Shown one piece after another: positions 51,419 through 59,726 of a stretch of DNA of 64,000 nt. The translations under genes and the position numbers were made by a program. The DNA lies in assembly GCF_001657485.1 (NCBI RefSeq), contig NZ_LXFU01000037.1, positions 372,001 through 436,000 of the forward strand. The letters are read 5' to 3'. Within the stretch, counting starts at the first letter, position 1; each line of letters opens with the position of its first letter. The DNA comes from Rhizobium sp. WYCCWR10014 (GTDB lineage Bacteria > Pseudomonadota > Alphaproteobacteria > Rhizobiales > Rhizobiaceae). The notes beneath the pieces are model-generated. The model was not told the origin of the DNA. It saw only the letters and a list, made by a program, of their open reading frames with translations, and did not search any database.

Positions 51419-51928
51419 ATGCGTCAGCCCGCAACGACCATCGATCTCCGACGTGATCTCGTCGGCCTCCTGCCCCGCCTTCGCCGCTTCGCGATCACGC
51501 TCGCGGGTGAGGTTGCCGTGGCCGATGAACTCGTTCAGGCCGTCTGTCAGCGCGCCATCTCCAAAGGTCATCAATGGAGCGGCGAAGGCCGGCTGGAAAG
51601 CTGGATCTACACGCTTGCCCGCCAGCAATGGACCGACGACAACCGTAAGCGCAAGCCGAAGGCTTCCGTCCGCGGCAACGTCACCGATATTCGCGAGGCC
51701 GCGCGCGAACGCTCGGCCGCGGTCGATCCCGACACCATCCATCACATGATTTCCGATATGCCGGATGGTGTTTCCAGCATGTTCCTGCTGGTCGACGTCG
51801 AAGGCCACAGCTACCAGCAGGCGGCCGACATCATGGGCATTCCGGTGGCAAACGTCGTCTCGCAGCTCGCGACCGCGAGGCTGCATTTCGCCGGGCTTGC
51901 CGGCACCCACCCGATCCACAGGTTCTGA
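51419..51928 (+). CDS. ECF-type RNA polymerase sigma factor, divergent
   Basis: The 169-residue protein has sigma region 2 with AVADELVQAVCQRAISKGHQ and SWIYTLARQQWTDDNRKRK, and region 4 with MFLLVDVEGHSYQQAADIMG followed by IPVANVVSQLATARLHF, a helix-turn-helix. The two halves are in the ECF layout but sequence is less usual than in rpoE or ecfG. The anti-sigma-like gene begins 2 bases after its stop, which supports the assignment. Target promoters are unknown; no clear ECF -35/-10 was found upstream. Confidence 0.85.
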   Translation: MRQPATTIDLRRDLVGLLPRLRRFAITLAGEVAVADELVQAVCQRAISKGHQWSGEGRLESWIYTLARQQWTDDNRKRKPKASVRGNVTDIREAARERSAAVDPDTIHHMISDMPDGVSSMFLLVDVEGHSYQQAADIMGIPVANVVSQLATARLHFAGLAGTHPIHRF

Positions 51929-51930
51929 AT

Positions 51931-52776
51931 TTGCTCGATCTTAGGAAATTGCCGCTCGAAGCCCAGCTCACCGCCCTTCTCGACGGCGAAGTCTCGCCCG
52001 AACAGCGGCACGAACTGGAGCAGCGTCTGGCAAGTGACGAGAATGCACGCCGACTGCATGAGAAGCTGCGCCACGGGGCTGATTTCGGCCGCCGCCGCCT
52101 CGACGATATCCTGAAGGAGCCGGTGCCGCTTGCCCTCGTCCGCTCGATCAAGAGCACGCAGCCGCCGAAGACGCCGATCGCCCAGCGCGCCACGCGCCCG
52201 CAAGTGAAACTGGCGCCGAGCGGCCCGCAGGCGCTGGCCGCCGCCCTCATCCTCTTTGTCGTCGGTTGTGGTATCGGCTATTTCGTCGGCACCGCGCCGG
52301 ATGCCGACGAGATTGCCAGCACGGCTACCACCAATGCGGCACCGGCCAATACCAGTGACTGGCTGGGCGACGTCACCGCCTATCAGCGCCTGCTGATCCG
52401 CCAGCCCCGTCATCTCGTCGAAGTGCCCGCCTCGCAGGCCGAGGAAATCTCCAGCTGGCTGACGACGGCGATCGGCGTGCCCTTCCGGGTGCCGGATCTG
52501 AGCGCCGAAGCCTGGACCTTCCAGGGCGCGCGCGTCATCCTCGGCGACAGCCGCCCTGTCGGACAGCTCGTCTATTCTAATTCCGACGGCGACATCATCT
52601 CCATTTGCTTCCGCAAGGACGCGCAGCCGCCAGAGACCGACGACTTCAAGGAAACGATCAAGGACGAGATCGGCCTCGTGACCTGGCACAATGCCGGCAC
52701 CTCCTATGTGCTTGCCGGCCCCTCCGCCGAAGCAACGCTCGGCCAGCTCGCCATGGAGATCGCCACCGCGATCTGA
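51931..52776 (+). CDS. Anti-sigma factor-like membrane protein
   Basis: A 281-residue protein. The N-terminus, LPLEAQLTALLDGEVSPEQR with HELEQRLASDENARRL, is the zinc-less anti-sigma type start; a single membrane helix ALAAALILFVVGCGIGYFVG follows at about residues 100-119; the C-terminal 150 residues are outside the membrane with WTFQGARVILGDSRPVG. It begins with a TTG two bases after the sigma gene, so translation is coupled. It would hold the sigma factor at the membrane until a signal is received. Confidence 0.85.
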   Translation: MLDLRKLPLEAQLTALLDGEVSPEQRHELEQRLASDENARRLHEKLRHGADFGRRRLDDILKEPVPLALVRSIKSTQPPKTPIAQRATRPQVKLAPSGPQALAAALILFVVGCGIGYFVGTAPDADEIASTATTNAAPANTSDWLGDVTAYQRLLIRQPRHLVEVPASQAEEISSWLTTAIGVPFRVPDLSAEAWTFQGARVILGDSRPVGQLVYSNSDGDIISICFRKDAQPPETDDFKETIKDEIGLVTWHNAGTSYVLAGPSAEATLGQLAMEIATAI

Positions 52777-52802
52777 TTGCCGGAGCATGGTGCCGAGCGG
52801 TA

Positions 52803-52820
52803 ACGCACGACATCGTGCGT
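52803..52820 (+). terminator. Hairpin after the anti-sigma gene
   Basis: Perfect arms ACGCACGA and TCGTGCGT with a 2-base loop, then a T-rich stretch CTTCTTTGATTT. Likely ends the sigma/anti-sigma transcript, and may serve the convergent gene that ends 14 bases away. Confidence 0.55.
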
Positions 52821-52833
52821 CGCCTTCTTTGAT

Positions 52834-53814
52834 TTAAGGCACCAGCACCACCTTGCCGACCGCCCGCCGCCCTTCGATGGCGCGATGCGCTTCCGCCGCT
52901 TGATGCAGTGGGAAACGACCGCCGTCGATAACTGTCACGACGCCCGCTGCGGCAAGCTCGAAGAGGTCGGTAAGATCCTCCTGCACCCCCTGAGGCGTCA
53001 GCAGCGGCAACAGCGAAAATCCCTTGATTGACTGATTATCATCAAGCATGTGCTCGACATCGGCCGCCTCAAGCCCGAACCGCCCCATCGCCGCCAGCAC
53101 AAGCTCGCCGCAAGGCGCCAGCGCATCCAGTGCCGCCCTTGAAAACACGCCGCCGACGGTTTCATAGATGATATCCGCGCCGAGCCCTCCGGTCAGCTTC
53201 TTGACGTCCTCCTGCCAGCCGGGCGCCGTATAATCGGCCGCATGATCGGCGCCGAGAGATCGGGAAAGCGCCCTCTTCTCGTCACTGCTCGCCGCCGCGA
53301 TCACCATCTTCGCCCCGTCACATCTCGCGAGCTGCACAAGCAGCGACCCGACACCGCCCGCCGCAGCACTCACGAGAACATTCTTGCCTTTCGCGGGACT
53401 GCGGCGCAGCAGATGCAGCGCCGTCAGTCCCTGCACCATCAGCGCCGCAGCCGCCTCGAAAGAAACCGCATCCGGCAGTTGCACCACCGCCCCGCCGTCG
53501 ACCGTGACGAATTCGGCATAGCCGCCCGAACCGCGTCCGATCGCAAACAGAGGAACGGCGACCCGCGCACCGATAATCGATGGATCAGCCCCCGGCCCTG
53601 CCCGCTTGACCGTTCCCGCAATCTCGACACCGGGAAACATCGGCAGGTCGGGCGTTACGGCATAACGGTCGGCCCGCATCAGCACCTCGAAGAAGTTGAC
53701 GCCAGCCGCATGGACGCGGACGAGAACCTCCCCCGGCCCCGGCTCGGGCACCGGCATTTCTACGACCTCGAGGACATCGGGCGGACCGAAGCGAGTGAAT
53801 TGGACGGCTTTCAT
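52834..53814 (-). CDS. Quinone oxidoreductase (zinc-independent MDR family)
   Basis: A 326-residue NADPH:quinone reductase-like protein of the medium-chain dehydrogenase family. It has the start KAVQFTRFGPPDVLEVVE, the family GVNFFEVLMRADRY, VSAAAGGVGSLLVQLAR for cofactor binding (AxxGGVG), and lacks the Cys cluster and catalytic zinc site of alcohol dehydrogenases. It is divergent from an HxlR-family regulator 100 bases away, a frequent pairing in which the regulator controls the reductase in response to electrophiles or quinones. Confidence 0.92.
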   Translation of the reverse strand: MKAVQFTRFGPPDVLEVVEMPVPEPGPGEVLVRVHAAGVNFFEVLMRADRYAVTPDLPMFPGVEIAGTVKRAGPGADPSIIGARVAVPLFAIGRGSGGYAEFVTVDGGAVVQLPDAVSFEAAAALMVQGLTALHLLRRSPAKGKNVLVSAAAGGVGSLLVQLARCDGAKMVIAAASSDEKRALSRSLGADHAADYTAPGWQEDVKKLTGGLGADIIYETVGGVFSRAALDALAPCGELVLAAMGRFGLEAADVEHMLDDNQSIKGFSLLPLLTPQGVQEDLTDLFELAAAGVVTVIDGGRFPLHQAAEAHRAIEGRRAVGKVVLVP

Positions 53815-53915
53815 GGCAGATGAACCTCACGACTGATTGGCGTGGGGCAGGTTTAGCAATAGGATATCAGCCAAAAATACACACTCTTTCGTTCCCTACC
53901 CACCAGGAGGTGACC

Positions 53916-54329
53916 ATGGCCGAGCCGATGAAAAGACTCCCCGAGCTGCCGGTGGAGCGCGCGCTGAAGGTGATCTCGGGACGCTGGAAGCCCGTCATCC
54001 TCTATTACGTCTTCTCCGGCCCGAAGCGTCTGTCGGAGCTGAAGCGGATGATGCCCGCGATCACCCAGAAGGTGCTGATCCAGCAACTGCGCGAGATGGA
54101 AGAACACGGGCTGGTCACCCGCCAGGTCTTCGCCGAGGTCCCCGCCCGCGTCGAATACAGCGCGACCGAACTCGGCCTTGGCCTCGAACCGGTGCTGCTG
54201 GCGCTCTGCCAATGGGGCCAGCGCCACGCCGAGGCGCGCAACGAAGCCGGCAATATCGCCGACTGCATCGTCAGGCCGCGCCGCGCTACAGCGCCGCGCG
54301 TCTTTGCAGACGCGCATACGGCGCTGTAA
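53916..54329 (+). CDS. HxlR-family winged-helix regulator
   Basis: The 137-residue protein has the HxlR domain: ERALKVISGRWKPVILYYVF, then LSELKRMMPAITQKVLIQQL and RQVFAEVPARVEYSATELG for the wing. No Cys is seen in the domain before residue 118, so the redox-Cys type of control is not clear. A strong AGGAGGTGA site fixes the ATG. The last 14 codons and the stop (RRATAPRVFADAHTAL region) lie in a repeat element, so the C-terminus is probably a late addition. It is divergent from the quinone oxidoreductase. Confidence 0.9.
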   Translation: MAEPMKRLPELPVERALKVISGRWKPVILYYVFSGPKRLSELKRMMPAITQKVLIQQLREMEEHGLVTRQVFAEVPARVEYSATELGLGLEPVLLALCQWGQRHAEARNEAGNIADCIVRPRRATAPRVFADAHTAL

Positions 54330-54389
54330 CACTTTGAATTGCTGCATAATTTTCTCCTTAAATCGATTCCGATTTAAGGAATTATGCAG
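54287..54389. repeat. Two-hairpin rhizobial palindromic element
   Basis: The first hairpin has TACAGCGCC/GGCGCTGTA outer arms and GCGCGTCT/AGACGCGC inner arms (54287-54328). The second has CTGCATAATT/AATTATGCAG and CCTTAAATCG/CGATTTAAGG arms (54342-54389). I recall closely similar elements scattered in Rhizobium intergenic regions. The left hairpin lies inside the HxlR coding frame; the right one is between the convergent HxlR and leuA genes and may end both. Confidence 0.8.
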
Positions 54390-54434
54390 TAGTGCGATCG
54401 CGGCCTGAAACTTGTCTGGTCAAACCTTGGCCGA

Positions 54435-56186
54435 TCAGGCCTTGCCGGCCTTCACGTCGAGCACGCGGTTGGCGGCCGAGACGATCGCTTCCAGCGATGC
54501 CGCGACGATGTTGGTATTGATGCCGGCGCCGAAGAGTTTGCCGCCTGGATAAGAGGTCTCGACATAGGAGATCGCCGCCGCGTTCGAGCCATGCTGGAGC
54601 GAATGCTCGGAATAGTCCTCGACCGACATCTCGATGCCGAGATAATGCGACAGCGCATTGATGAAGCCGTCGATCGGACCGTTGCCGCGCCCTTCGATGC
54701 GCTTGATCTCCCCATTGTCGGTGATCTCGGCTGCGACGATCCGCTGGCCCTTGTGCTCGGTGTCGGGATAGGTGTGATGGTCGACGAAGCGCAGGCGCCC
54801 TTCCGACTGTGTCACGTAGCGCTCGATGAAGCGATCGTAGATGCGCCGGGACGGAAGCTCCTTGCCCTCTACGTCGGTGATACGCTGGATATCCTCGCGG
54901 AATTCCACCTGCAGGTTGCGCGGCAGGTTCAGCCCGTAATCCTGCTGCAGGATATAAGCGATGCCGCCCTTGCCGGACTGAGAGTTGATGCGGATGATCG
55001 CCTCGTAGGAACGACCGACATCGCGCGGATCGATCGGCAGGTACGGAACCTCCCACACGGGATGATTGGCGACCTGTGCTGCCTTCATACCCTTGTTGAT
55101 CGCATCCTGATGTGAGCCGGAGAAGGCCGTATAGACCAGTTCGCCAACATAGGGATGACGCTCACCGATCGCCATCTGGTTCGAATATTCGAACACTTCC
55201 TTGATGCGCTCGATATTCGAGCAGTCGATCTCGGGATCGACGCCTTGCGTGAACATGTTCAGCGCCATCGTCACCATGTCGACATTGCCGGTACGCTCGC
55301 CATTGCCGAACAGCGTGCCTTCGACGCGGTCGGCACCTGCCAGCAGTGCCAGTTCGGCAGCGGCAATGCCGGTGCCGCGGTCGTTATGCGGATGCAGCGA
55401 AACGATCAGGTTCTCGCGATTGTCGAGGTTGCGGCACATCCATTCGATCTGGTCGGCATAGACGTTCGGCGTCGCCATCTCGACTGTGGACGGCAGGTTG
55501 ATGATCAGCTTGTTGTCGGGCGTCGGCTTGACGACCTCGATGACGGCATTGCAGATCTCCAGCGCCACCTCGAGTTCCGTGCCGGTGAAGCTCTCCGGCG
55601 AATATTCGAAACGGTAACCGCCGCCGGCCTTCGTGGCCATATCGGTGATCATCTTGGCGGCATCGACGGCGATCTGCTTAATCCCCTGCACATCCTTGGC
55701 GAAGACGACGCGGCGCTGCAACTCGCTGGTCGAGTTGTAGAAGTGCACGATCGGCCGGTTTGCGCCTTCCAGCGCTTCGAAGGTGCGGGTGATGAGTTCC
55801 GGGCGGCACTGTACCAACACCTGCAAGGAGACATCGTCGGGCACATTGCCCTCCTCCACGCACCAGCGGGCAAAGTCGAAATCGGTCTGCGAAGCCGAGG
55901 GGAACCCGATCTCGATTTCCTTGAAGCCCATCTCGATCAGCAGATGGAACATGCGCGCCTTGCGATCGTGGCCCATCGGGTCGACGAGCGCCTGGTTGCC
56001 ATCGCGCAGGTCGACCGAGCACCAGACCGGTGCCTTGGTAATGGTCTTCGTCGGCCATGTGCGGTCGGGAATGTTCACCTGCGGATAGGCCCGGTATTTC
56101 ACCGCGGCGTCGGGCATGCCTTTTGCGGGGCTCACCCCGCTCTTGGAGGCCATCTTATCTCGGGGGGATTGCGTCTTCGCGTCCAT
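54435..56186 (-). CDS. leuA: 2-isopropylmalate synthase
   Basis: LeuA condenses acetyl-CoA with 2-oxoisovalerate in the first step of leucine synthesis. The 583-residue protein is the long form. Catalytic barrel (about 45-320) with WCSVDLRDGNQALVDPMG, EIGFPSASQTDFDFAR, SLHPHNDRGTGIAAAEL and GTLFGNGERTGNVDMV; then linker and the C-terminal leucine-binding regulatory domain (430-583) with EITDNGEIKRIEGRGNGPID. The start is taken at MDAKTQS; a later Met is possible. A leucine-rich leader peptide lies upstream. Confidence 0.97.
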   Translation of the reverse strand: MDAKTQSPRDKMASKSGVSPAKGMPDAAVKYRAYPQVNIPDRTWPTKTITKAPVWCSVDLRDGNQALVDPMGHDRKARMFHLLIEMGFKEIEIGFPSASQTDFDFARWCVEEGNVPDDVSLQVLVQCRPELITRTFEALEGANRPIVHFYNSTSELQRRVVFAKDVQGIKQIAVDAAKMITDMATKAGGGYRFEYSPESFTGTELEVALEICNAVIEVVKPTPDNKLIINLPSTVEMATPNVYADQIEWMCRNLDNRENLIVSLHPHNDRGTGIAAAELALLAGADRVEGTLFGNGERTGNVDMVTMALNMFTQGVDPEIDCSNIERIKEVFEYSNQMAIGERHPYVGELVYTAFSGSHQDAINKGMKAAQVANHPVWEVPYLPIDPRDVGRSYEAIIRINSQSGKGGIAYILQQDYGLNLPRNLQVEFREDIQRITDVEGKELPSRRIYDRFIERYVTQSEGRLRFVDHHTYPDTEHKGQRIVAAEITDNGEIKRIEGRGNGPIDGFINALSHYLGIEMSVEDYSEHSLQHGSNAAAISYVETSYPGGKLFGAGINTNIVAASLEAIVSAANRVLDVKAGKA

Positions 56187-56298
56187 CGTATCGTCTCCTC
56201 GTCCCGGCATTTGCCCGCTCTTAGCCGATCACGTCGGGCTTGGCGATAAACAAATGCGGACCTTGTCGGTCGTTAGGTCAATTTTGAAAGTGAGTCGC

Positions 56299-56342
56299 GA
56301 GGAGCGATGGCCGGGCGGGCTTTCGGCCGCCGGGCGCTCCTC
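56299..56342 (-). terminator. leuA attenuator hairpin
   Basis: Outer arms GAGGAGCG and CGCTCCTC (8 bases) enclose a GC-rich inner stem. In the minus direction it starts at the stop codon of the leader peptide, 29 bases after its run of Leu codons. A U run after it is weak, so efficient termination is not assured. Confidence 0.6.
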
Positions 56343-56466
56343 AAAGGACCCGGCAACCGCGCGTAAGGCCGAGGAGAAGAAGCGAGGTCAGGGCGCGCGT
56401 ATTGTCACGCAGGGCGATGCGGCCGCGTGCAATCGTGTCAGAAATTCTGGCGCCAGTGGTCTTCAT
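56341..56466 (-). CDS. leuL: Leucine-rich leader peptide of leuA
   Basis: A 41-codon frame between leuA and benE, on the leuA strand, ends at a TGA within the attenuator hairpin. Its codons 29-32 are four Leu in a row (CTT CTT CTC CTC), followed by Gly and another Leu, giving TSLLLLGL. Such Leu-codon runs act as sensors of charged Leu-tRNA in attenuators. The position upstream of leuA and the hairpin after it match the known mechanism in proteobacteria. The start codon is less certain than the end. Confidence 0.75.
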   Translation of the reverse strand: MKTTGARISDTIARGRIALRDNTRALTSLLLLGLTRGCRVL

Positions 56467-56615
56467 GACCGCGCTTATAACCTCGGGCGGTGACGCTGGC
56501 AAGTCCTTGCCCGGCCTTTGGTCGTCGCCAACATTCGACGAACAGCCAGCCTATTGCCGGCGGAGTTGCCTGAAAGCGCCGGGATCCGCCATTTGGAGAG
56601 CAGAACGACCTTCCG
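56467..56615. other. Intergenic region between leuA leader and benE
   Basis: About 150 bases with no further gene; together with the leader this fills the 430-base gap between leuA and benE. The leuA promoter should be here. Confidence 0.5.
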
Positions 56616-57815
56616 TTACCTCGACTGAGCCCGGTCTTTCCAAATCTTCACCAGCCGCGACAGCGCCAGCATCAGCCCACCCGCGATCAGGCCCCAGAAG
56701 GCGCCGGAAATGCCGCCGAAAGAAACGCCGGAGGCGGTGACGAGGAAGGTGATTGCCGCCGCCTCACGTGAGTCCGGCGCCTGGAACGCTGACATCGCCG
56801 AAGACGAGAAGGCTCCGACCAGCGCCAAGCCCGCCACCGCCTCGATCAGGATCGAAGGCGCGAGCGCGACGAAGGCCGTCACCGCGCCGGCGAGCAGCCC
56901 GAGAATGATATAACCGACACCGGCGATCAGTGACGCCCAATAGCGACGCTTCGGATCGGCATGGGCGTCCTGTCCGGCGCACATCGCCGCGGTGATGGCC
57001 GCCAGATTGACCGCGTGGCCGCCGAACGGCGCCGAGAGCAGCGAGAAGAAGCCGGTGACGGCAAAGAGCGGACCGGGCTTTGGATCGTAGTGGTTGACCT
57101 TCAGCACCGCGATACCCGGAATGTTCTGCGAGGCCATGGTGACGATGAAGAGCGGCAACGCGATCGAGATGAGGCCGGCAAGATTGAACACCGGCCGGAC
57201 GATCTCCACCGTCGGCACCAGTGATTGTTCCAGCGAGCCGAGCGCACCGTCAGGGATATCGACGCCGAAGACAAGCACCAGCACGAAGGCCGCGAGTGCT
57301 GCCGGCACCGCCCAAAGCCGCTTGAAGGCGCCGACAACGATCCAGGCGACGACGATCGGCAGACCGAACAGCGGATTGAAGCCGATCGCCTTCACCGGCG
57401 CGAAGCAGAGGCCGATCAGCACGCCGGCGAGCATCGCGTTGGCGAGTGGTGCGGGAATGGCGGCAACCGCTCGCCCGAGCGGCTTGAACAGCCCCGCGAC
57501 GATGATCAGGGCGGCGCAGATCAGGAATGCCCCGACCGCCGCATTGAAGCCGCCCTCGATCGCCCCGGTGCTTGCCAGCAGTGCGGCACCCGGTGTCGAC
57601 CAGGCGATGCTGATCGGCAATCGGGTCACGGCACTCAGCACGATCGCGCAGACGCCCATGGAAATCGACAATGCCATCAGCCCGGAAGCCGCCTGCACAT
57701 CCGTGGCGCCGACCGCCTCAAGCCCGTGCAGCACAACGGCGAAGGAGCTGGCGGAACCGACGAAGGCGGTCAGCAGGCCCATGAACAGGGCTTGGACGGA
57801 AAAATCTTTGAGCAT
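56616..57815 (-). CDS. benE: Benzoate/H+ symporter BenE family protein
   Basis: A 399-residue inner-membrane protein with about twelve helices. It has the BenE pattern: TAFVGSASSFAVVLHGLEAVG, ISIAWSTPGAALLAS, a conserved PFGGHAVNLAAITAAMCAG block and NIPGIAVL. It imports benzoate or similar aromatic acids by proton symport. No ben or cat catabolic genes are adjacent, so the substrate is not confirmed by context. The start at MLKDFSVQ was chosen as the first one that opens helix 1. Confidence 0.9.
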   Translation of the reverse strand: MLKDFSVQALFMGLLTAFVGSASSFAVVLHGLEAVGATDVQAASGLMALSISMGVCAIVLSAVTRLPISIAWSTPGAALLASTGAIEGGFNAAVGAFLICAALIIVAGLFKPLGRAVAAIPAPLANAMLAGVLIGLCFAPVKAIGFNPLFGLPIVVAWIVVGAFKRLWAVPAALAAFVLVLVFGVDIPDGALGSLEQSLVPTVEIVRPVFNLAGLISIALPLFIVTMASQNIPGIAVLKVNHYDPKPGPLFAVTGFFSLLSAPFGGHAVNLAAITAAMCAGQDAHADPKRRYWASLIAGVGYIILGLLAGAVTAFVALAPSILIEAVAGLALVGAFSSSAMSAFQAPDSREAAAITFLVTASGVSFGGISGAFWGLIAGGLMLALSRLVKIWKDRAQSR

Positions 57816-57948
57816 GGCGGGACTCGAGCTGCGCGAATGGCGCATGGAGCATGATGGTTGCCCCAGGCGCAAGTCCGGATTAAGCGCTTTCCGTTCAGAC
57901 CTTGCCGCTAGGAGATCATCTCCGTCCGAGCACTATCCGAAAACAGAA

Positions 57949-57979
57949 CGCCCTCACCTGCGATCGGCAGGCAAGGGCG
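57949..57979 (-). terminator. Terminator of the clpP paralogue
   Basis: Arms CGCCCTCACCTGC and GCAGGCAAGGGCG pair with one mismatch around a 5-base loop, 28 bases beyond the clpP stop. Read on the minus strand, T-rich TTCTGTTTT follows. Confidence 0.75.
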
Positions 57980-58006
57980 GGTTCTTGGCAGCTTTGGCTG
58001 ATAAAC

Positions 58007-58591
58007 TTAGATATCGGCCTGCGACGTGACGATCCGTGAAACGAGGCCATACTCCTTCGCCTCTTCGGCCGAAAGCCAGTAGTCGCGATCCGTATCCTTG
58101 TCGATCTTGTCAAGCGGCTGGCCGGTGGCCGCTGCCATGATCCTGTTCAGGCGCTCGTTCATCTTGATGATCTCGCGCGCCTGGATTTCGATGTCGGATG
58201 CCATCCCGCGCGTGCCACCGGATGGCTGATGCAGCAGGAAGCGCGTGTTCGGCAGGCACAGCCGCCGCTCCTTCGGAGTGGCGACATAGATCAGCGCGCC
58301 GGCGGAGGCGACCCAACCGGTGCCGATCATCCAGACCTTCGGCTTGATGAACTTGATCATGTCATGAATGGAATCGCCGGATTCGACGTGGCCGCCGGGC
58401 GAATTGACATAGATGCGGATGTCCTCGTCGCTGGCCGCGGCAAGCGCCACAAGCTGCGAGCAGACCTTCTGCGCCAATTCCTGATTGATCGGTCCGTAGA
58501 TGAAGATCGAACGCGACTTGAAAAGATTCGCCTCCGTTTCCTTGCCGAGCGGCAGTTCCTTCGTCTTGTCGTCCTGGTCTTCGTCGTTCAT
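58007..58591 (-). CDS. clpP: ClpP-family serine protease subunit (paralogue)
   Basis: A 194-residue ClpP. The catalytic triad is kept: Ser in GWVASAGALIYVAT, His in RFLLHQPSGG, Asp in DTDRDYWLSAEEAKEYG. The residues around Ser differ from the usual ASMGA. N-terminus is short and acidic. The product would form a barrel used by ClpX or ClpA. Rhizobia encode several ClpP genes; this one stands alone with no clp ATPase nearby. The start MNDEDQDD was preferred over an ATG 78 bases earlier, which has no family match. Confidence 0.88.
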   Translation of the reverse strand: MNDEDQDDKTKELPLGKETEANLFKSRSIFIYGPINQELAQKVCSQLVALAAASDEDIRIYVNSPGGHVESGDSIHDMIKFIKPKVWMIGTGWVASAGALIYVATPKERRLCLPNTRFLLHQPSGGTRGMASDIEIQAREIIKMNERLNRIMAAATGQPLDKIDKDTDRDYWLSAEEAKEYGLVSRIVTSQADI

Positions 58592-58823
58592 TCGAACCTC
58601 TTGGAGATGAATTCGGGTTCCTCGCACATAGTGCGACTCAATGCCTAAAACAATGCGGGAAAAACACAAGGCACCGAAGCGATGGAGATATCCTTAAGAA
58701 GCCGCGCGCCGTTCTGCAAGCCTTACTGAATTGTAACGGCGAAAGGCTTTGAAAAGCCTAAATCGGTTCCTACCTCAGCCCTCACGCGGCAAACGCCGCA
58801 TCAGATGATTAGGAGGCAGGACA
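58592..58823. other. Divergent intergenic region, clpP paralogue / DUF2076
   Basis: About 230 bases with both promoters. A short hairpin, AGGCTT/AAGCCT, occurs at 58745-58759. No small gene is seen. Confidence 0.45.
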
Positions 58824-59600
58824 ATGTCACCCGAAGAACGCCAATTGCTGACCGCCCTCTTCGACCGCGTACGCACCGCCGCGGCCACACCGCGCGACCG
58901 GGACGCCGAAGCCCTGATCGACCAGGCGACGCGCGAACAGCCCTCCGCCACCTATTATCTCGCCCAGGCCGTCATCGTTCAGGAAAAGGGACTGGAGGCG
59001 GCCGCCAACCACATCAAGGAACTCGAAGAGCGTGTCCGCCAGCTGGAAGCCGGCGAGAGCGAACACCATCAGGCCGAACAGGGCGGCGGTTTCCTGAGCT
59101 CGATCTTCGGCAATACGCAGACGCAGCAGCCCGCGCCCGTCCCCTCCAACCCCGGCCCATGGGGCCAGTCCTCCCGCGGTTATGACGATTCCCGTGGCTA
59201 CGACCGTGATGTCCGCCAGCCGCCGCAACAGCCGACCGGCCCTTGGAGCCAGCAGGCCAATGCACCGTCGGCCGGTGGCAGCTTCCTGCGCGGCGCGCTC
59301 GGCACGGCAGCCGGCGTTGCCGGCGGCATGCTGCTTGCCAATTCGCTGAGCGGCATCTTCGGCAACCACATGTCCTCGCTCGGCTGGGGCTCGCCCTTCG
59401 GCGCCAACCCCTCCGGCAATGCCAGCGCGCCGACCGAAGAAACCGTCATCAACAATTATTACGGCAACGACGACACCCGCCAGGCCTCCGACAATGTCGA
59501 CGACAAGGACAATGACAACGGCAACGTACAGCAGGCTGACTATGACGACAGCGACGATTCCACCGACGACTCATCCGGCGACGACGTTACGGATGTGTGA
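58824..59600 (+). CDS. DUF2076 domain-containing protein with acidic tail
   Basis: The 258-residue protein matches DUF2076. The N-terminal SPEERQLLTALFDRVRTAA and a coiled-coil-like stretch around residues 60-85 are followed by a Gln/Pro/Gly-rich linker, then GSFLRGALGTAAGVAGGMLL as a hydrophobic segment at about 155-180. The last 35 residues are almost all Asp, Asn, Ser and Thr (NVDDKDNDNGNVQQADYDDS). The tail may bind cations. A GGAGG site precedes the ATG. Function unknown. Confidence 0.85.
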   Translation: MSPEERQLLTALFDRVRTAAATPRDRDAEALIDQATREQPSATYYLAQAVIVQEKGLEAAANHIKELEERVRQLEAGESEHHQAEQGGGFLSSIFGNTQTQQPAPVPSNPGPWGQSSRGYDDSRGYDRDVRQPPQQPTGPWSQQANAPSAGGSFLRGALGTAAGVAGGMLLANSLSGIFGNHMSSLGWGSPFGANPSGNASAPTEETVINNYYGNDDTRQASDNVDDKDNDNGNVQQADYDDSDDSTDDSSGDDVTDV

Positions 59601-59679
59601 GATCTAGCGGCCGGAGACGGATAGCGACTGCCGCACCGGTAGCCCGGCCCATGCGCTTAGGCTCAGGGCGTTTGCCGCT

Positions 59680-59719
59680 GCAATCGATTCACTGGATCGA
59701 TTGCTCGGGCTGCGCCCGA
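59680..59719. repeat. Adjacent hairpins between DUF2076 gene and queF
   Basis: GCAATCGAT/ATCGATTGC (59680-59704) is followed at once by TCGGGC/GCCCGA (59705-59719). They lie between convergent stops and could terminate both. The form resembles scattered rhizobial palindromes. Confidence 0.6.
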
Positions 59720-59726
59720 ACGCAAC

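Noticed and set aside
55155..56249. Long plus-strand frame opposite leuA
   Set aside because: Shadow of leuA.
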